A stretch of DNA of 62,818 nt from a virus (IMGVR_UViG_3300030329_003652:1-62818), one strand, 5' to 3'; positions 1 to 9,096 are shown, counted from the stretch's first letter. The notes: generated by a model from the sequence alone, not told the origin. Numbers and translations are program-made.

Positions 1-711
1 TCAGGAGCTGGTAATGCACCTGTAAGAAAAGAATTTGTAGCCAAGTGGGCTAACACATCAGCACAAATTACAAGTATTCAAATTGTAAATAACAGTGCCT
101 CTTCGTTAACTCTTGCAGCAGGATCATACATAACCGTACTAGGAGCAAAAGAACCAGCTACAGCAGATAGTATGACAGTATCAGGTTTTACAGCAAAGAA
201 ACACTTGAAAGTTCAAATGTTTGCAAATGGAACAGGTGGAACAATAAATTGTTTTTGTACGTTTAATAATGACACAGGTTCTAATTATGTGATAAGAGAA
301 TCTATAAACGGTGGTAATGATACAACAAATTTTAGTCAATCCAACACAGATAATTTAACAGGTACAGTCACAGGTAGTATTTTTGCAGATGTTAACATAA
401 CAAATGAATCAAATAAAGAAAAATTATTCATATCAGAAGGATTGGAAAGTACAAGTGGTGCAGGTGCATCACCTGACAGAAAAGAGATGGTTGGTAAGTG
501 GGCAAATACATCAGCACAAATTACAACAATAAAAGCAAATAATAGTGGAACAGGTTCATACGCAGAAGGTAGTGAACTTATTGTTTGGGGAAGTGACGGT
601 GCTTCCGATAGTACATATCCAACTCTAGTTGGTGGATATATTTTTGAAGAAACTGATACTGGTAAACACTACATATTTGACGGATCGAGTACGTGGACAG
701 AGATATTATAG
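1..711 (+). CDS. Tail fibre protein, 5'-truncated
   Basis: The frame is open from base 1 to the stop at 709-711, giving at least 236 residues with no start in the window. It carries the second half of one fibre module (AGN-AP-R then KWANTSAQIT) and then one full module with NGGND, KEKLFISE and VGKWANTSAQIT. These motifs recur in the fibre genes at 54978-62818. The C-terminus ends in an ETDTGKHYIFDGSSTW-like segment, a common terminal motif of marine viral fibres that is also seen in the 56048 gene. It is probably a host-recognition or distal tail protein. It may be the 3' part of the gene that starts at 62701 if the genome is circular. Confidence 0.8.
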   Translation, partial: SGAGNAPVRKEFVAKWANTSAQITSIQIVNNSASSLTLAAGSYITVLGAKEPATADSMTVSGFTAKKHLKVQMFANGTGGTINCFCTFNNDTGSNYVIRESINGGNDTTNFSQSNTDNLTGTVTGSIFADVNITNESNKEKLFISEGLESTSGAGASPDRKEMVGKWANTSAQITTIKANNSGTGSYAEGSELIVWGSDGASDSTYPTLVGGYIFEETDTGKHYIFDGSSTWTEIL

Positions 712-720
712 TGATATAAC

Positions 721-3700
721 TTGGCTAAAGTAGGTCAAGTCTTTCAAATAGACAATGTATTTCAAAACAATGTTTTTCAAAAAGAATGGGGTTCAGTAGT
801 ATTTCAAAAGAACGTATTCCAAAATAACGTATTTGATGTACCTACAACTGTAAAGAAAGTAATTAATGAATCACTATCAATAGCAGAAACACAAGTAAGA
901 ACTAGAGAATTAATTAGACTTGCAAACGAGTCAGTATCTATTCAAACTTTTAGAGTAAAACTTAGAGCATTAGTTTATCATGTTGTAGAGTCCTCATCTA
1001 TTGCAGATACAGAAATAAAGAAACGTGGTTTAATCAAGGCATTTAATGAGTCATTAAACAACGCTGAAAATATGCTTAGGTACAGGGCAATTATTAGAAA
1101 CTTGGCAGAGTCGGAAAGTGTATCAGAATCACCAATTAGAGTTAGAGGATTAAGAAGAATAGTATCTAATGCAGTTAGTGTGGTATCAACTCATATTAAA
1201 TCAAGAGGTATTGTTAGAAAAATATCAGAGACTGTATCGGTAGGATTGGCAGCCTTCCAAGGAGACATATTCCAAACTAATGTATTCGGTAGTGCATCAT
1301 CAGAAGTAACCAAGGTATTAGGAAGAGTGAAGAAGATTAATGAGTCTATATCTCTATCAGAAGCAAAGAATAGAGCTATGGGATTCGGAAAGATTATTAA
1401 TAATACTATAAGTGTTTCAACTGCTGTTACACCTGCTAGAGCATTAACAAGATTAATATCTGAATCAATATCCATACAAACATTTAGACAAAGACTTAGA
1501 TCTATAGCAAAGAGTGTAACAGAATCTGTATCAATATCAACTGCAAGTAACACATTACGTGGTAGAATTAAGCGTGTAAACGAAACGGTAGAAGCAACTA
1601 CAAAGAGAATATTCCAGTCTATATACCAAACAAACGTGTTCCAACAAGGTGCAGAGTATGTGAAATTAATGGGAAGAATAAGATTGGTAAACGAAACACA
1701 AAGAGTGGTAGAAGGAAGAGTAACCTTGATGACCTTAAGGAGAGTGATTGCAGAAACAATTCAAACATCAGAAACTATTGTTAAACTAAGATCTATATTA
1801 AGATTGGTTGCAGAGTCGGAGAATGTCGGAGAATCATTTATCAAACTAATGACAATGTTAAGAGTTCAAAACGAATCTGTATCAGTACAAACCTTCAGAG
1901 AAAAACTCAGGGCTATTAAGAGAGTCATATCTGAGACTGTTAACTACGCTGAAACAATAATAAGAATTAGAGGTATTGGTAGAATCATTAATAATACAAT
2001 ACAGTTAACCACATCATCATATACTGCAAGTGGATTTATCAGATTATATGCTGAGAGTGTAAGTGTCGCAGAGAATATTACAAGACTTAGAGGATTGTTT
2101 AGAGTTATTAATAACACAGTTCAATCATCAGAAACTCTCAGAAGAGCAGTTAGTAGAATATTTGGTGAATCAATAAGCATATCAGAAAATAAGATATTCT
2201 TGAGATCATTAATACGACATGTAGCAGAATCAATATCAATACAAACATTCAGAGAAAAACTACGTGCTGTTAGAAGAGTGATAAATGAGAGTGTTAATTA
2301 TGCAGAGACAGTTCCAAGACTCAGAAGTATTGGTAGATTAATCAATGAGAGTGTGAGTGTATCAACTTCATTTGTATGGACAAGAACATTACTTAGAAGG
2401 ATTAATGAATCTATATCTGTCCAAACATTTAGAGTTGCACCAAGAGTATTATTAAGAATAATTAGTGAGACCGTTAATGTTGCAAGAACAAGATTAGGTG
2501 TATTCCAAGCAAACGGATTCCAACAAAATGTGTTCCAACAAGGATATGAGATTGCTATGGTTAGAGGACTTGGTAAGATTTACAATGAGAGTATTAGTAT
2601 ATCAGAAGGATTTAGAAAGGCAGTTAGTAGATTGTTTGCAGAAACCATACAGGTCGCAGAAGCCAAGAACTTTGCAAGAGAGTTAATTAGACATTTGGGT
2701 GAATCTGTATCAGTACAAACCTTTAGACTACGTTCAAGAGGATTGGTTAGATTAGTATCAGAATCATTGGAGATTGCAACTGGATTCGTAAGATTACAAA
2801 CATTGAGAAAATTGGTTGCAGAATCAGTTTCAGTACAAACCTTTAGATTAAGAGCAAGAGAGATGGTGAGATTAGTTAGTGAATCACTAAGTATAGCCAC
2901 AGGTCTTGTACCAAGAAGAGCATTAAGAAGATTAGTTGCAGAGAGCATATCTGTTCAAACCTTCAGAACAAGAGGTAGAATACTAATCAGATTAATTGGT
3001 GAAACATTACAGATTGCAACTGCAACAAAGACTATACGTGGTAGAATAAAACGTGTCAATGAATCACTTAATGTTGGTGCTAAGAGAATATTCCAAGCCA
3101 TATTCCAATCATCAATATTCCAACAAGGTCAAGAATATGTCAAACTAATGGTCTTAGTAAAACACCAAGCAGAATCTCAAAGCATCTCAGAAGGAAAAGT
3201 ATTCTTAAGATCAATGTTTAAGATAATAGTTGAGTCTATACAGGTAAGTGAAGCATTTGTGAAGTTAAGAGATATGTTCAAGGTGGTTAACAACACTTTG
3301 CAAGTAACAGAATCACTCATACGATTAAAGACAATTATAAAATTAATATCTGAAAATGTAAGTTTAGTAGAAAACATATTGAAATTAAGAGTATTAACAA
3401 GAGTGATAAATAACACTATCCAATATGCTGAAACAGTAATTAGATTGAGAGGATTAACTAGATTAATAAATGAGTCCATATCTGTCCAAACATTCAGAGA
3501 GAAACTAAGAGCATTAACAAGAATTATAGCAGAGTCAATACAGTATAATGAATCATTGAGAATGAGTTGGACACGAGCATTTGCAGAATCAATCCAAGTT
3601 GCAGAAACTCAAATACACCTAAGTGCCATGTTAAGACGTATTACAGAATCAGTAAGTGTATCTGAAACAAGGTTAAGAGTAAGAGGATTAGTTAGAATCA

Positions 3701-4467
3701 TAAACAACACATTAAGTGTATCTGAAACAATCATTAAATTGAGAGGTATATTTAGAATAATTAACAACTCAATATCATTATCTGAATCTATCATAAGGTT
3801 GAGAGTATTGGGTAGAATTGTGAATGAATCTGTATCAGTACAAACCTTCAGAGAAAAACTAAGAGTATTAACAAGAATATTGAATGAGAGTGTAAGTGTA
3901 TCTGAAACAAGGATAAGAATAAGAAATATATTAAGAAAAGTAACAGAATCAGTAAGTGCTGTTGAGATAGTAGTTCCAGTTAGAGGACTGTTCAGAGTAA
4001 TTAATAACACAATACAGGTATCTGAAACCATAGGAAGATTCAGAGGACTGTTCAGAGTAATTAACGATTCAATATCAATATCTGAATTGGTTAAGAACTT
4101 TAAACATATAATTCCAAAGATAAATGAAACAATCAGTATATCCAGTACTGACTTAGAAGCAATGGGTAAGGTATATGTTATCATAGAATCAATATCAATC
4201 CAAACCTTCAGAGAGAAGATTAGAACTGTATTAAGAATTGTGAATGAATCAATTAGTATTCCTGAATCATTAGCCAAGAACCTACAAGATGGATTGGTGA
4301 GAATAACAAGAGTATTAAAGGTCAATAAGAGAGATAGAGGTAGTTCTATTAACAATAGGTCTAGTAGTTCAAGAACCAATAAGAGAAGTCAAGATAGTGA
4401 GACTGAGGAAGAATCTAAGAATACTAAAACTTATAAGCGTGATAACTCAATTCAAGGTGTAGACTAA
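721..4467 (+). CDS. Giant fibrous protein of about fifty 20-residue repeats (tail fibre candidate)
   Basis: A TTG start 9 nt after the upstream fibre gene gives 1248 residues. From about residue 40 to 1185 the protein is a near-continuous 20-residue repeat of the form (E/N)S-(V/I)-S-V-(S/Q)-E/T with conserved R at positions near 12, 14 and 18, for example NESVSVQTFREKLRVLTRIL. Blocks of repeats are separated by short NVFQ/IFQ-rich punctuation at residues 1-38, about 177, 296, 593 and 788. The last 60 residues are hydrophilic and Ser/Lys/Asp rich. Alternating beta-prone and basic/hydrophobic segments suggest a beta-solenoid or trimeric fibre shaft. Location between fibre genes supports a tail appendage. 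No enzymatic motif is visible, so the function is inferred. Confidence 0.8.
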   Translation: MAKVGQVFQIDNVFQNNVFQKEWGSVVFQKNVFQNNVFDVPTTVKKVINESLSIAETQVRTRELIRLANESVSIQTFRVKLRALVYHVVESSSIADTEIKKRGLIKAFNESLNNAENMLRYRAIIRNLAESESVSESPIRVRGLRRIVSNAVSVVSTHIKSRGIVRKISETVSVGLAAFQGDIFQTNVFGSASSEVTKVLGRVKKINESISLSEAKNRAMGFGKIINNTISVSTAVTPARALTRLISESISIQTFRQRLRSIAKSVTESVSISTASNTLRGRIKRVNETVEATTKRIFQSIYQTNVFQQGAEYVKLMGRIRLVNETQRVVEGRVTLMTLRRVIAETIQTSETIVKLRSILRLVAESENVGESFIKLMTMLRVQNESVSVQTFREKLRAIKRVISETVNYAETIIRIRGIGRIINNTIQLTTSSYTASGFIRLYAESVSVAENITRLRGLFRVINNTVQSSETLRRAVSRIFGESISISENKIFLRSLIRHVAESISIQTFREKLRAVRRVINESVNYAETVPRLRSIGRLINESVSVSTSFVWTRTLLRRINESISVQTFRVAPRVLLRIISETVNVARTRLGVFQANGFQQNVFQQGYEIAMVRGLGKIYNESISISEGFRKAVSRLFAETIQVAEAKNFARELIRHLGESVSVQTFRLRSRGLVRLVSESLEIATGFVRLQTLRKLVAESVSVQTFRLRAREMVRLVSESLSIATGLVPRRALRRLVAESISVQTFRTRGRILIRLIGETLQIATATKTIRGRIKRVNESLNVGAKRIFQAIFQSSIFQQGQEYVKLMVLVKHQAESQSISEGKVFLRSMFKIIVESIQVSEAFVKLRDMFKVVNNTLQVTESLIRLKTIIKLISENVSLVENILKLRVLTRVINNTIQYAETVIRLRGLTRLINESISVQTFREKLRALTRIIAESIQYNESLRMSWTRAFAESIQVAETQIHLSAMLRRITESVSVSETRLRVRGLVRIINNTLSVSETIIKLRGIFRIINNSISLSESIIRLRVLGRIVNESVSVQTFREKLRVLTRILNESVSVSETRIRIRNILRKVTESVSAVEIVVPVRGLFRVINNTIQVSETIGRFRGLFRVINDSISISELVKNFKHIIPKINETISISSTDLEAMGKVYVIIESISIQTFREKIRTVLRIVNESISIPESLAKNLQDGLVRITRVLKVNKRDRGSSINNRSSSSRTNKRSQDSETEEESKNTKTYKRDNSIQGVD

Positions 4468-4820
4468 TGAGTATGAATATGAGAGGAAGATCAGTATCTT
4501 TCGTTGTAAAGGCAGGCAGTAGAGCAACACTACAGGTAACTGTAAAAGACTCTAGTGGTGTAGCCAAGAACCTCTCAAACACAGTAACATATAACTCTGG
4601 AAAATGGAAAGTATGGAAACCTGACGGAACTCTTCTTATTGATGGTGCTATAACATTTGCTGATAGAGCAAACGGAATAGTCACATATACTTTAAGTGCA
4701 ACAGATGCTACCAATACCAAAGCAGGTATATGGGAAGGGGAAGTAGAATTGAAGGATTCTTCAGGAACTATATCAGAACAAACACAATCTTTTAATTTCA
4801 CTATAGAGGAAAGTTATTAG
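4467..4820 (+). CDS. Small beta-rich baseplate protein (BppU N-terminal-like)
   Basis: 117 residues; the ATG overlaps the last base of the previous stop (TAATG), indicating coupling. The sequence has the pattern of BppU-type N-terminal domains: a strand-rich start (VKAGSRATLQVTVKDSSG), a K-VWKPDGT loop, then GIVTYTLSATDATNTKAGIWEGEVEL. Such domains occur in baseplate upper proteins that attach receptor-binding proteins in tailed phages. Adjacency to the repeat fibre supports a connector role. Assignment rests on fold-level resemblance only. Confidence 0.6.
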   Translation: MSMNMRGRSVSFVVKAGSRATLQVTVKDSSGVAKNLSNTVTYNSGKWKVWKPDGTLLIDGAITFADRANGIVTYTLSATDATNTKAGIWEGEVELKDSSGTISEQTQSFNFTIEESY

Positions 4821-4821
4821 A

Positions 4822-4947
4822 ATGACAGATATAACAATAGTAGCAAGTGGAACATGTGCAGAATGTGGTCACTCTCAGAAAGATCATGAGGGAAACACAG
4901 TTTGTGATGTTGAAGGTTGTGAATGTACTAACATAGGAAGTTATTAA
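4822..4947 (+). CDS. Zinc microprotein (41 aa)
   Basis: ATG 1 nt after the previous stop. The 41 residues contain CAECGHSQ and CDVEGCEC, five cysteines plus His, typical of a small zinc-binding knuckle. It ends the fibre-side gene run before a fresh promoter at about 4955. Function unknown. Confidence 0.6.
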   Translation: MTDITIVASGTCAECGHSQKDHEGNTVCDVEGCECTNIGSY

Positions 4948-4954
4948 GAAACAC

Positions 4955-4962
4955 ATATATAT
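4955..4962 (+). promoter_or_regulatory. TATA box for the Cas4-like gene
   Basis: ATATATAT centred about 25 nt before the ATG at 4983, with no Shine-Dalgarno, matches the leaderless promoter arrangement seen throughout the plus strand. Confidence 0.6.
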
Positions 4963-4982
4963 GGCAACATGCTGTATAATAT

Positions 4983-5756
4983 ATGTTAAAGATTGATGAC
5001 ATAAAACAAGAAGTTTATTTCCAATTTAGAAGATCACAAATGGAAGCTTTAAAAACTGAAAGACTTGGAGTCATCCATGTATCAGATTTAATTAAACCAT
5101 GTATGAGAAATGTCATATACAAAAAGGTTTTACCAGAACAACGTGCTTCAACAGAAGATATGAAGTCATTATATTTTGGTCAAATTGTTCACTCTAATTC
5201 TATGATAGCAAAACCTGAACATCATGAAAAATTTCTTGCATATGATTATGTCAGAGATGAACCACTTACATATGAAGAAGCAAAAGCATTGCCTTTAGAA
5301 GATCCGAGACACCTAGATATAATCTACGGAAGTATTGATGACCTTATTCAAATGGGTGAGAAATGGATTATAGTTGATAAGAAAACAACTGGTTCTATAG
5401 GTTACTTTAGTAAAGCAACATCAAGACCAAGTGAGAGTCATGTCGATCAGATTAATAGATACCGTGTTCTCTTAAAAAAATGCTATGATATAGATGCTGA
5501 TTTTGGATGTGTCATATATATATCTAACAAGATTGAAAAGGAAACATATGATAGACCAGTACCAATTCCATTTAAATTAAAACCTATAGAGGAAACTCTC
5601 AAAGATATGATTGAAAAGGCAAGGGTAGTTAAAGCATCTATGACAGATGGAACTTTACCTGAAAGAACAAAATGCTTCCTTTGTGATGGCATGTGTCCTT
5701 ATGCATCTCTTTGCTTTGAAGACAACAGAGCAAAATGGGATGTTGAATTAAAATGA
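4983..5756 (+). CDS. Cas4/RecB-like PD-(D/E)XK nuclease with a probable Fe-S cluster
   Basis: 257 residues. The nuclease core is GSIDDLIQMGEKWIIVDKKTT (D then D-x-K, residues about 118-138). Earlier there is YFGQIVHS, a candidate for the metal-binding His motif. The four-cysteine signature of Cas4/AddB-type Fe-S nucleases is present: one Cys in IKPCMRN near residue 37 and three in CFLCDGMCPYASLC near the C-terminus. The family acts as a 5' or bidirectional DNA exonuclease. With no Cas1/Cas2 or CRISPR here, a role in viral recombination, end processing or packaging is more likely than spacer acquisition. It has its own TATA box, and a small zinc gene follows with an ATGA overlap. Confidence 0.85.
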   Translation: MLKIDDIKQEVYFQFRRSQMEALKTERLGVIHVSDLIKPCMRNVIYKKVLPEQRASTEDMKSLYFGQIVHSNSMIAKPEHHEKFLAYDYVRDEPLTYEEAKALPLEDPRHLDIIYGSIDDLIQMGEKWIIVDKKTTGSIGYFSKATSRPSESHVDQINRYRVLLKKCYDIDADFGCVIYISNKIEKETYDRPVPIPFKLKPIEETLKDMIEKARVVKASMTDGTLPERTKCFLCDGMCPYASLCFEDNRAKWDVELK

Positions 5757-5872
5757 AGATAAGATATATATCACCTCAATGTAAATCACATGATCATGTT
5801 GATTGTAAACATATGCAAAAGGACTCTCCTCTGAAATGTGAGTGTATTTGTCATAAAATTGTGGGTGAGTAA
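5753..5872 (+). CDS. Cys/His-rich microprotein (39 aa)
   Basis: The ATG overlaps the nuclease stop (ATGA). The 39 residues contain a Cys/His set C-KSHDHVDCKH and CECICH, a likely zinc site. Translational coupling to the nuclease suggests co-expression. Function unknown. Confidence 0.55.
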   Translation: MKIRYISPQCKSHDHVDCKHMQKDSPLKCECICHKIVGE

Positions 5873-5980
5873 ATGAGAGTTTTAACTAAATCAGAGAAAA
5901 AAGTCTATGAAGCTTTAATGAAAAACATAAAGTGGAAAAAGATAAAAGTACCTGTTACAAAGAATCCTTTTGGTGAATAA
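5873..5980 (+). CDS. Small basic protein (35 aa)
   Basis: ATG immediately after the previous stop; 35 residues, Lys-rich (SEKKVYEAL, IKWKKIKV). Its last stop base is shared with the next ATG (TAATG), so it sits in a tight run. No family recognised. Confidence 0.45.
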   Translation: MRVLTKSEKKVYEALMKNIKWKKIKVPVTKNPFGE

Positions 5981-6153
5981 TGAAAGAAAATCCTATGATT
6001 TTTACGAAGTGGATATGGATTATACCTATATTCATATTTTTAATTACAATGTTAGTAGGCATAGTATTCTATAACCCAGATGTACCTAACAATAATCCAC
6101 CATTTTCCAGAGAATGTGGTCAGTTACCTACATCATCTACAAGGGTGTGTTAG
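5980..6153 (+). CDS. Single-pass membrane protein (57 aa)
   Basis: The ATG overlaps the preceding TAA. Residues about 11-31 (WIWIIPIFIFLITMLVGIVF) form one strong transmembrane segment, followed by a short Pro/Asn-rich tail with two cysteines. Orientation and role are unknown. A small viral membrane protein could act in lysis or envelope remodelling, but nothing in the sequence decides this. Confidence 0.55.
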   Translation: MKENPMIFTKWIWIIPIFIFLITMLVGIVFYNPDVPNNNPPFSRECGQLPTSSTRVC

Positions 6154-6927
6154 TTGATAATATATTTCAATGGAAATAATAAGGCACATATGGAAGCCTT
6201 GCAGGCATGTAAGGTAAAAAATGTTGTACTTTCTTTCAAATATTCATACGCAAATATATCAAAATTTAGAGATAAATTTGAAAATATATTTGTGGTTGCA
6301 GGTTCAAAAACTAAACCAGATAGATATTATGAGTTACTAAAAAAACATAAAGAACTATATGATTATGCTGCACAGTTTGATGTATTATATAATATGGATG
6401 AAACTTTAAAGCACTTGGAAAATGAAAGGAAGATGGGTATTGATTGGACTCTTCCTGTTTTACAAGAAAACTATCTGCACCATATGTCAAGGCTACAACC
6501 AGAACCAGATTCATATTTATGTTTGGGTGAAGTTAGAGGTAGAGCAGATACAGAAGACCAGATAAGAAAATTACCTTCCAATATAAAATTCCATGGTTTA
6601 GCAAAAGGTAGGTACATGAACTATAACACTCCTAATTTTTATTCCTTTGATACATCAGGTTGGATTTCTGCTGCAATGACAAAGAAATGTGAAGTTTGGA
6701 ACAACCGTTCTACTAATGATATGTTCTTTGGTGATAAAGGAAAATCAATGATACCTATGTTAAACCATGCATGTGAAGTACACAAAGAGTATTTAGATAT
6801 AGTAGGACTTAAAAAGCAAGACTTGTTAGAAGGTGATTATTACGCATTGTTAAAAGCACCATTCGCTTTATTATATTTACCAATGTGTAAGCAATTAGGT
6901 ATACTAAAAGAAAACTTTAATCTTTAA
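6154..6927 (+). CDS. Unknown protein, possible TGT/DpdA-like TIM barrel
   Basis: 257 residues from a TTG directly after the TAG of the upstream gene. Alternating hydrophobic strands and helices with IKFHGLAKGRYM followed by FYSFDTSGWISA resemble the late strands of tRNA-guanine transglycosylase-like barrels (a G-x-G-like loop, then S-x-D-S/T-x-W). DpdA-type relatives in viruses insert deazaguanines into DNA. I see no accompanying queuosine/archaeosine synthesis genes here, and the catalytic aspartates cannot be assigned confidently by eye. A pure hypothetical is the fallback. Confidence 0.45.
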   Translation: MIIYFNGNNKAHMEALQACKVKNVVLSFKYSYANISKFRDKFENIFVVAGSKTKPDRYYELLKKHKELYDYAAQFDVLYNMDETLKHLENERKMGIDWTLPVLQENYLHHMSRLQPEPDSYLCLGEVRGRADTEDQIRKLPSNIKFHGLAKGRYMNYNTPNFYSFDTSGWISAAMTKKCEVWNNRSTNDMFFGDKGKSMIPMLNHACEVHKEYLDIVGLKKQDLLEGDYYALLKAPFALLYLPMCKQLGILKENFNL

Positions 6928-6930
6928 ATA
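6922..6930 (+). promoter_or_regulatory. TATA-like box before the packaging region
   Basis: CTTTAAATA lies about 28 nt before the ATG at 6955, with no Shine-Dalgarno. This spacing favours ATG 6955 over an in-frame TTG at 6946. Confidence 0.5.
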
Positions 6931-6954
6931 CTATCGTTTTGCATATTGTTATAT

Positions 6955-7476
6955 ATGGCTGAAGATATATTTCAGATAAAGCCTTTGGATAAACATGCTG
7001 CAAAGGTAGTAGTAGATGGTAGAAAGACAGTATCACCATTTAATTCTGCAAAACATATGAAGACAGCAAACATACCTGCTCTCTGTGATCAATGTGTTTA
7101 CAGGTCTATAGATACTGGTGGAAATGGCAAGTGTCCAAAGTATGAGAAAGGTGCAATGTGTGCAATAAGAAAAGATTTCATAGCTTTGATAAATGAGTTA
7201 GATACTAGAAACCCTGAACATGTGAAAACAATGTTGGATATGTTAGCTAAGCTAAGTTTCGAAAATGTTTTAATGGCTTTAACTGAATCCAAATTTGATG
7301 GAAATATACCTGACAGAAATACAAAGTCAGAAGTTAATACTTTATTGAAAATCATTTCAACTATAGGTGAAATATCAAACAAGATTGTTGTGAGTGAAGA
7401 GAAGAGATTCAATAAGACTGGAGATATAGAATCTATATTTAGACAGATAAAAGCACAGAAAACTACGAGTGATTGA
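6955..7476 (+). CDS. Zinc-containing protein upstream of terminase (small-terminase candidate)
   Basis: 173 residues from ATG 6955. A four-cysteine site (CDQC near residue 45, then CPK and AMC within 25 residues) precedes a helical half with ELDTRNPEHVKTMLDMLAKL and a second helical stretch. Position two genes before the large terminase, and mixed zinc/helical content, fit a DNA-recognition packaging subunit, but small terminases are too divergent to identify by eye. It overlaps nothing; the next ATG follows 1 nt after its stop. Confidence 0.5.
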   Translation: MAEDIFQIKPLDKHAAKVVVDGRKTVSPFNSAKHMKTANIPALCDQCVYRSIDTGGNGKCPKYEKGAMCAIRKDFIALINELDTRNPEHVKTMLDMLAKLSFENVLMALTESKFDGNIPDRNTKSEVNTLLKIISTIGEISNKIVVSEEKRFNKTGDIESIFRQIKAQKTTSD

Positions 7477-7477
7477 T

Positions 7478-7714
7478 ATGTTTGGTTGGTTGAAAAGAGA
7501 GAAATTTGTATTACCTCCTGAAGAATATCAGGTTAAATTAGTTAAGGATATTGAGAAGAAATTGGAAACTGCCAAGGGTTCAGAAAGAACAAAATTAACC
7601 TACATGTTAGCCAATCAATTAATGGTACTTAACCAGATATTGAATAAGAAGAAACCTAAGAAGCCTATAAAAATGAATAATAAAGGCAAGTGGGTATGGG
7701 TGGAAGACGAATAA
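7478..7714 (+). CDS. Small helical protein before terminase (78 aa)
   Basis: ATG 7478 follows the upstream stop directly (an in-frame GTG at 7469 would overlap it). Charged helices (EEYQVKLVKDIEKKLETAKG) and a Lys-rich tail (KKKPKKPIK) suggest a nucleic-acid or protein-binding accessory. Its TAA overlaps the terminase ATG (TAATG), implying coupled translation with packaging genes. Confidence 0.55.
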   Translation: MFGWLKREKFVLPPEEYQVKLVKDIEKKLETAKGSERTKLTYMLANQLMVLNQILNKKKPKKPIKMNNKGKWVWVEDE

Positions 7715-9096
7715 TGCCACAACCTACCAAAGAATTAGTAGCAGAACGTCAGAATTTTATGCAGAATATAGTTGACTGTGTAAACCAACCAAGTAAATTT
7801 AGTGATGCGTTTCTAGGTCACAAACTATTTGATTATAATAAAGGCTATGTGGATTGTCAAGATAGATTCATAGTGTATCGTTCTGGTAGGCAGGTAGGTA
7901 AAACAATGTCTACTGCAGTGAAGACTATACATTTTGCTTTCTTTGCACCATTATTATCTGATACAGTAAACCATGAATGTATCATAGTAATTGCAGCACC
8001 TACACAAAATCAGGCTAGTATCATGTTTGATAGAATTAGAACTCTTGTTTTAAAGAATGAGTTTCTAAGTGGATATGTTGTGAGAAATACACAAACAGAA
8101 TTATGGCTTAACTTCTTAGATAACTCTGGTATGTCTAAGATAATTACAAGGGCAACTGGTGAAACTGGTACAGGACTCAGAGGTTATTCACCACATGTGA
8201 TTATAGCTGACGAATGTTCTTTCATTAAGACTGATATACTTAGGGCTTTCTTGCCTTCTGGTATGGCTACACAAGCAAAGGTTTGGCTGACATCAACACC
8301 ATTTAGTAAAGCAGGTTATTTTTATGAAGCATGTCAAAACTCTAAACCGAGAAACCCTGAAGGTATGTGGACAGAGTTTCATGTAAAGTCAACTGACAAC
8401 CCACTGATTCAACAAGATCCAACATTCATTGAAGAGATTAAAAGATTAACAAGGGAAGAGTATACTCAAGAAGTTGAAGGTGAGTTTCTTGATATTGGTG
8501 ATGCATTGATACCAAACAGTTTGATAACAGAAGCTATAGGAGATGGTAAACCGAAAGGTCAAGTAAGATACTATCTAGGTGTGGATGTTGCAAGAACTGG
8601 CAGAGATGAAACTGTATTCACTATAGTGAAAGTAGATGAAGATAACACAGTTTTTGTTGAAGAGGTAATGGCTGAATCACAGTCGAATGTAGTTGATGTT
8701 GCAGGTAAGATAGGTGATATTGTTTTAGATTATAGAATAGAAACTGTATTCATAGACGAAACTGGTTTAGGTGGTGGTCTCATAGATTTATGTAGAGAGA
8801 GAAGATTACCTGCTAGAGGTGTCATGTTTTCATTACAAGAGAAGGCTGATATGTATAAGAATCTTAGACTATTATTTGAGAACCATAAAATCAAACTTAA
8901 ACAGGTTAATAAATTGGTGTATCAACTCTCATATTTGAGGAGAGAATATACTGAAACTGGAGTTATGAAGATCAAATCTGATGAGCATGATGATTACCCT
9001 GATAGCCTAGTTTTGGCTTGTAGAGCAGTAAGTAGTGGTGAGAATTGGCATGTAGTTGATGTCGGTAAAGCACTTGGTAAGGCTTTATTCGGTTAA
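7714..9096 (+). CDS. terL: Terminase large subunit
   Basis: 460 residues from ATG 7714, which overlaps the previous stop; an in-frame ATG at 7690 is possible but would overlap 25 nt. The ATPase half has Walker A RSGRQVGKT (about residue 57), an adenine-side APTQNQ motif, Walker B VIIADECSF and the coupling motif LTSTPF. The nuclease half has GVDVARTGRDET, VFIDETGLGGG and the terminal DDYPDSLVLA, the three acidic clusters of the RNase H-like nuclease. It is the motor that cuts and pumps viral DNA into the prohead through the portal. The portal lies unusually far away (35449). Confidence 0.97.
   Translation: MPQPTKELVAERQNFMQNIVDCVNQPSKFSDAFLGHKLFDYNKGYVDCQDRFIVYRSGRQVGKTMSTAVKTIHFAFFAPLLSDTVNHECIIVIAAPTQNQASIMFDRIRTLVLKNEFLSGYVVRNTQTELWLNFLDNSGMSKIITRATGETGTGLRGYSPHVIIADECSFIKTDILRAFLPSGMATQAKVWLTSTPFSKAGYFYEACQNSKPRNPEGMWTEFHVKSTDNPLIQQDPTFIEEIKRLTREEYTQEVEGEFLDIGDALIPNSLITEAIGDGKPKGQVRYYLGVDVARTGRDETVFTIVKVDEDNTVFVEEVMAESQSNVVDVAGKIGDIVLDYRIETVFIDETGLGGGLIDLCRERRLPARGVMFSLQEKADMYKNLRLLFENHKIKLKQVNKLVYQLSYLRREYTETGVMKIKSDEHDDYPDSLVLACRAVSSGENWHVVDVGKALGKALFG

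Noticed and set aside
3609-4379. Long minus-strand open frame (256 codons) opposite the repeat protein
   Set aside because: It is a shadow of the 20-residue repeat: Leu/Ile/Ser-rich with the same periodicity, and other minus-strand frames appear the same way along the gene.
721-4467. CRISPR array suggested by the 60-nt DNA periodicity
   Set aside because: The period is coding (20 residues), units diverge continuously and there are no conserved repeats with unique spacers.
4424-4801. Minus-strand frame of 125 codons opposite the BppU-like gene
   Set aside because: No promoter, no family features, and fully overlapped by a better plus-strand gene.
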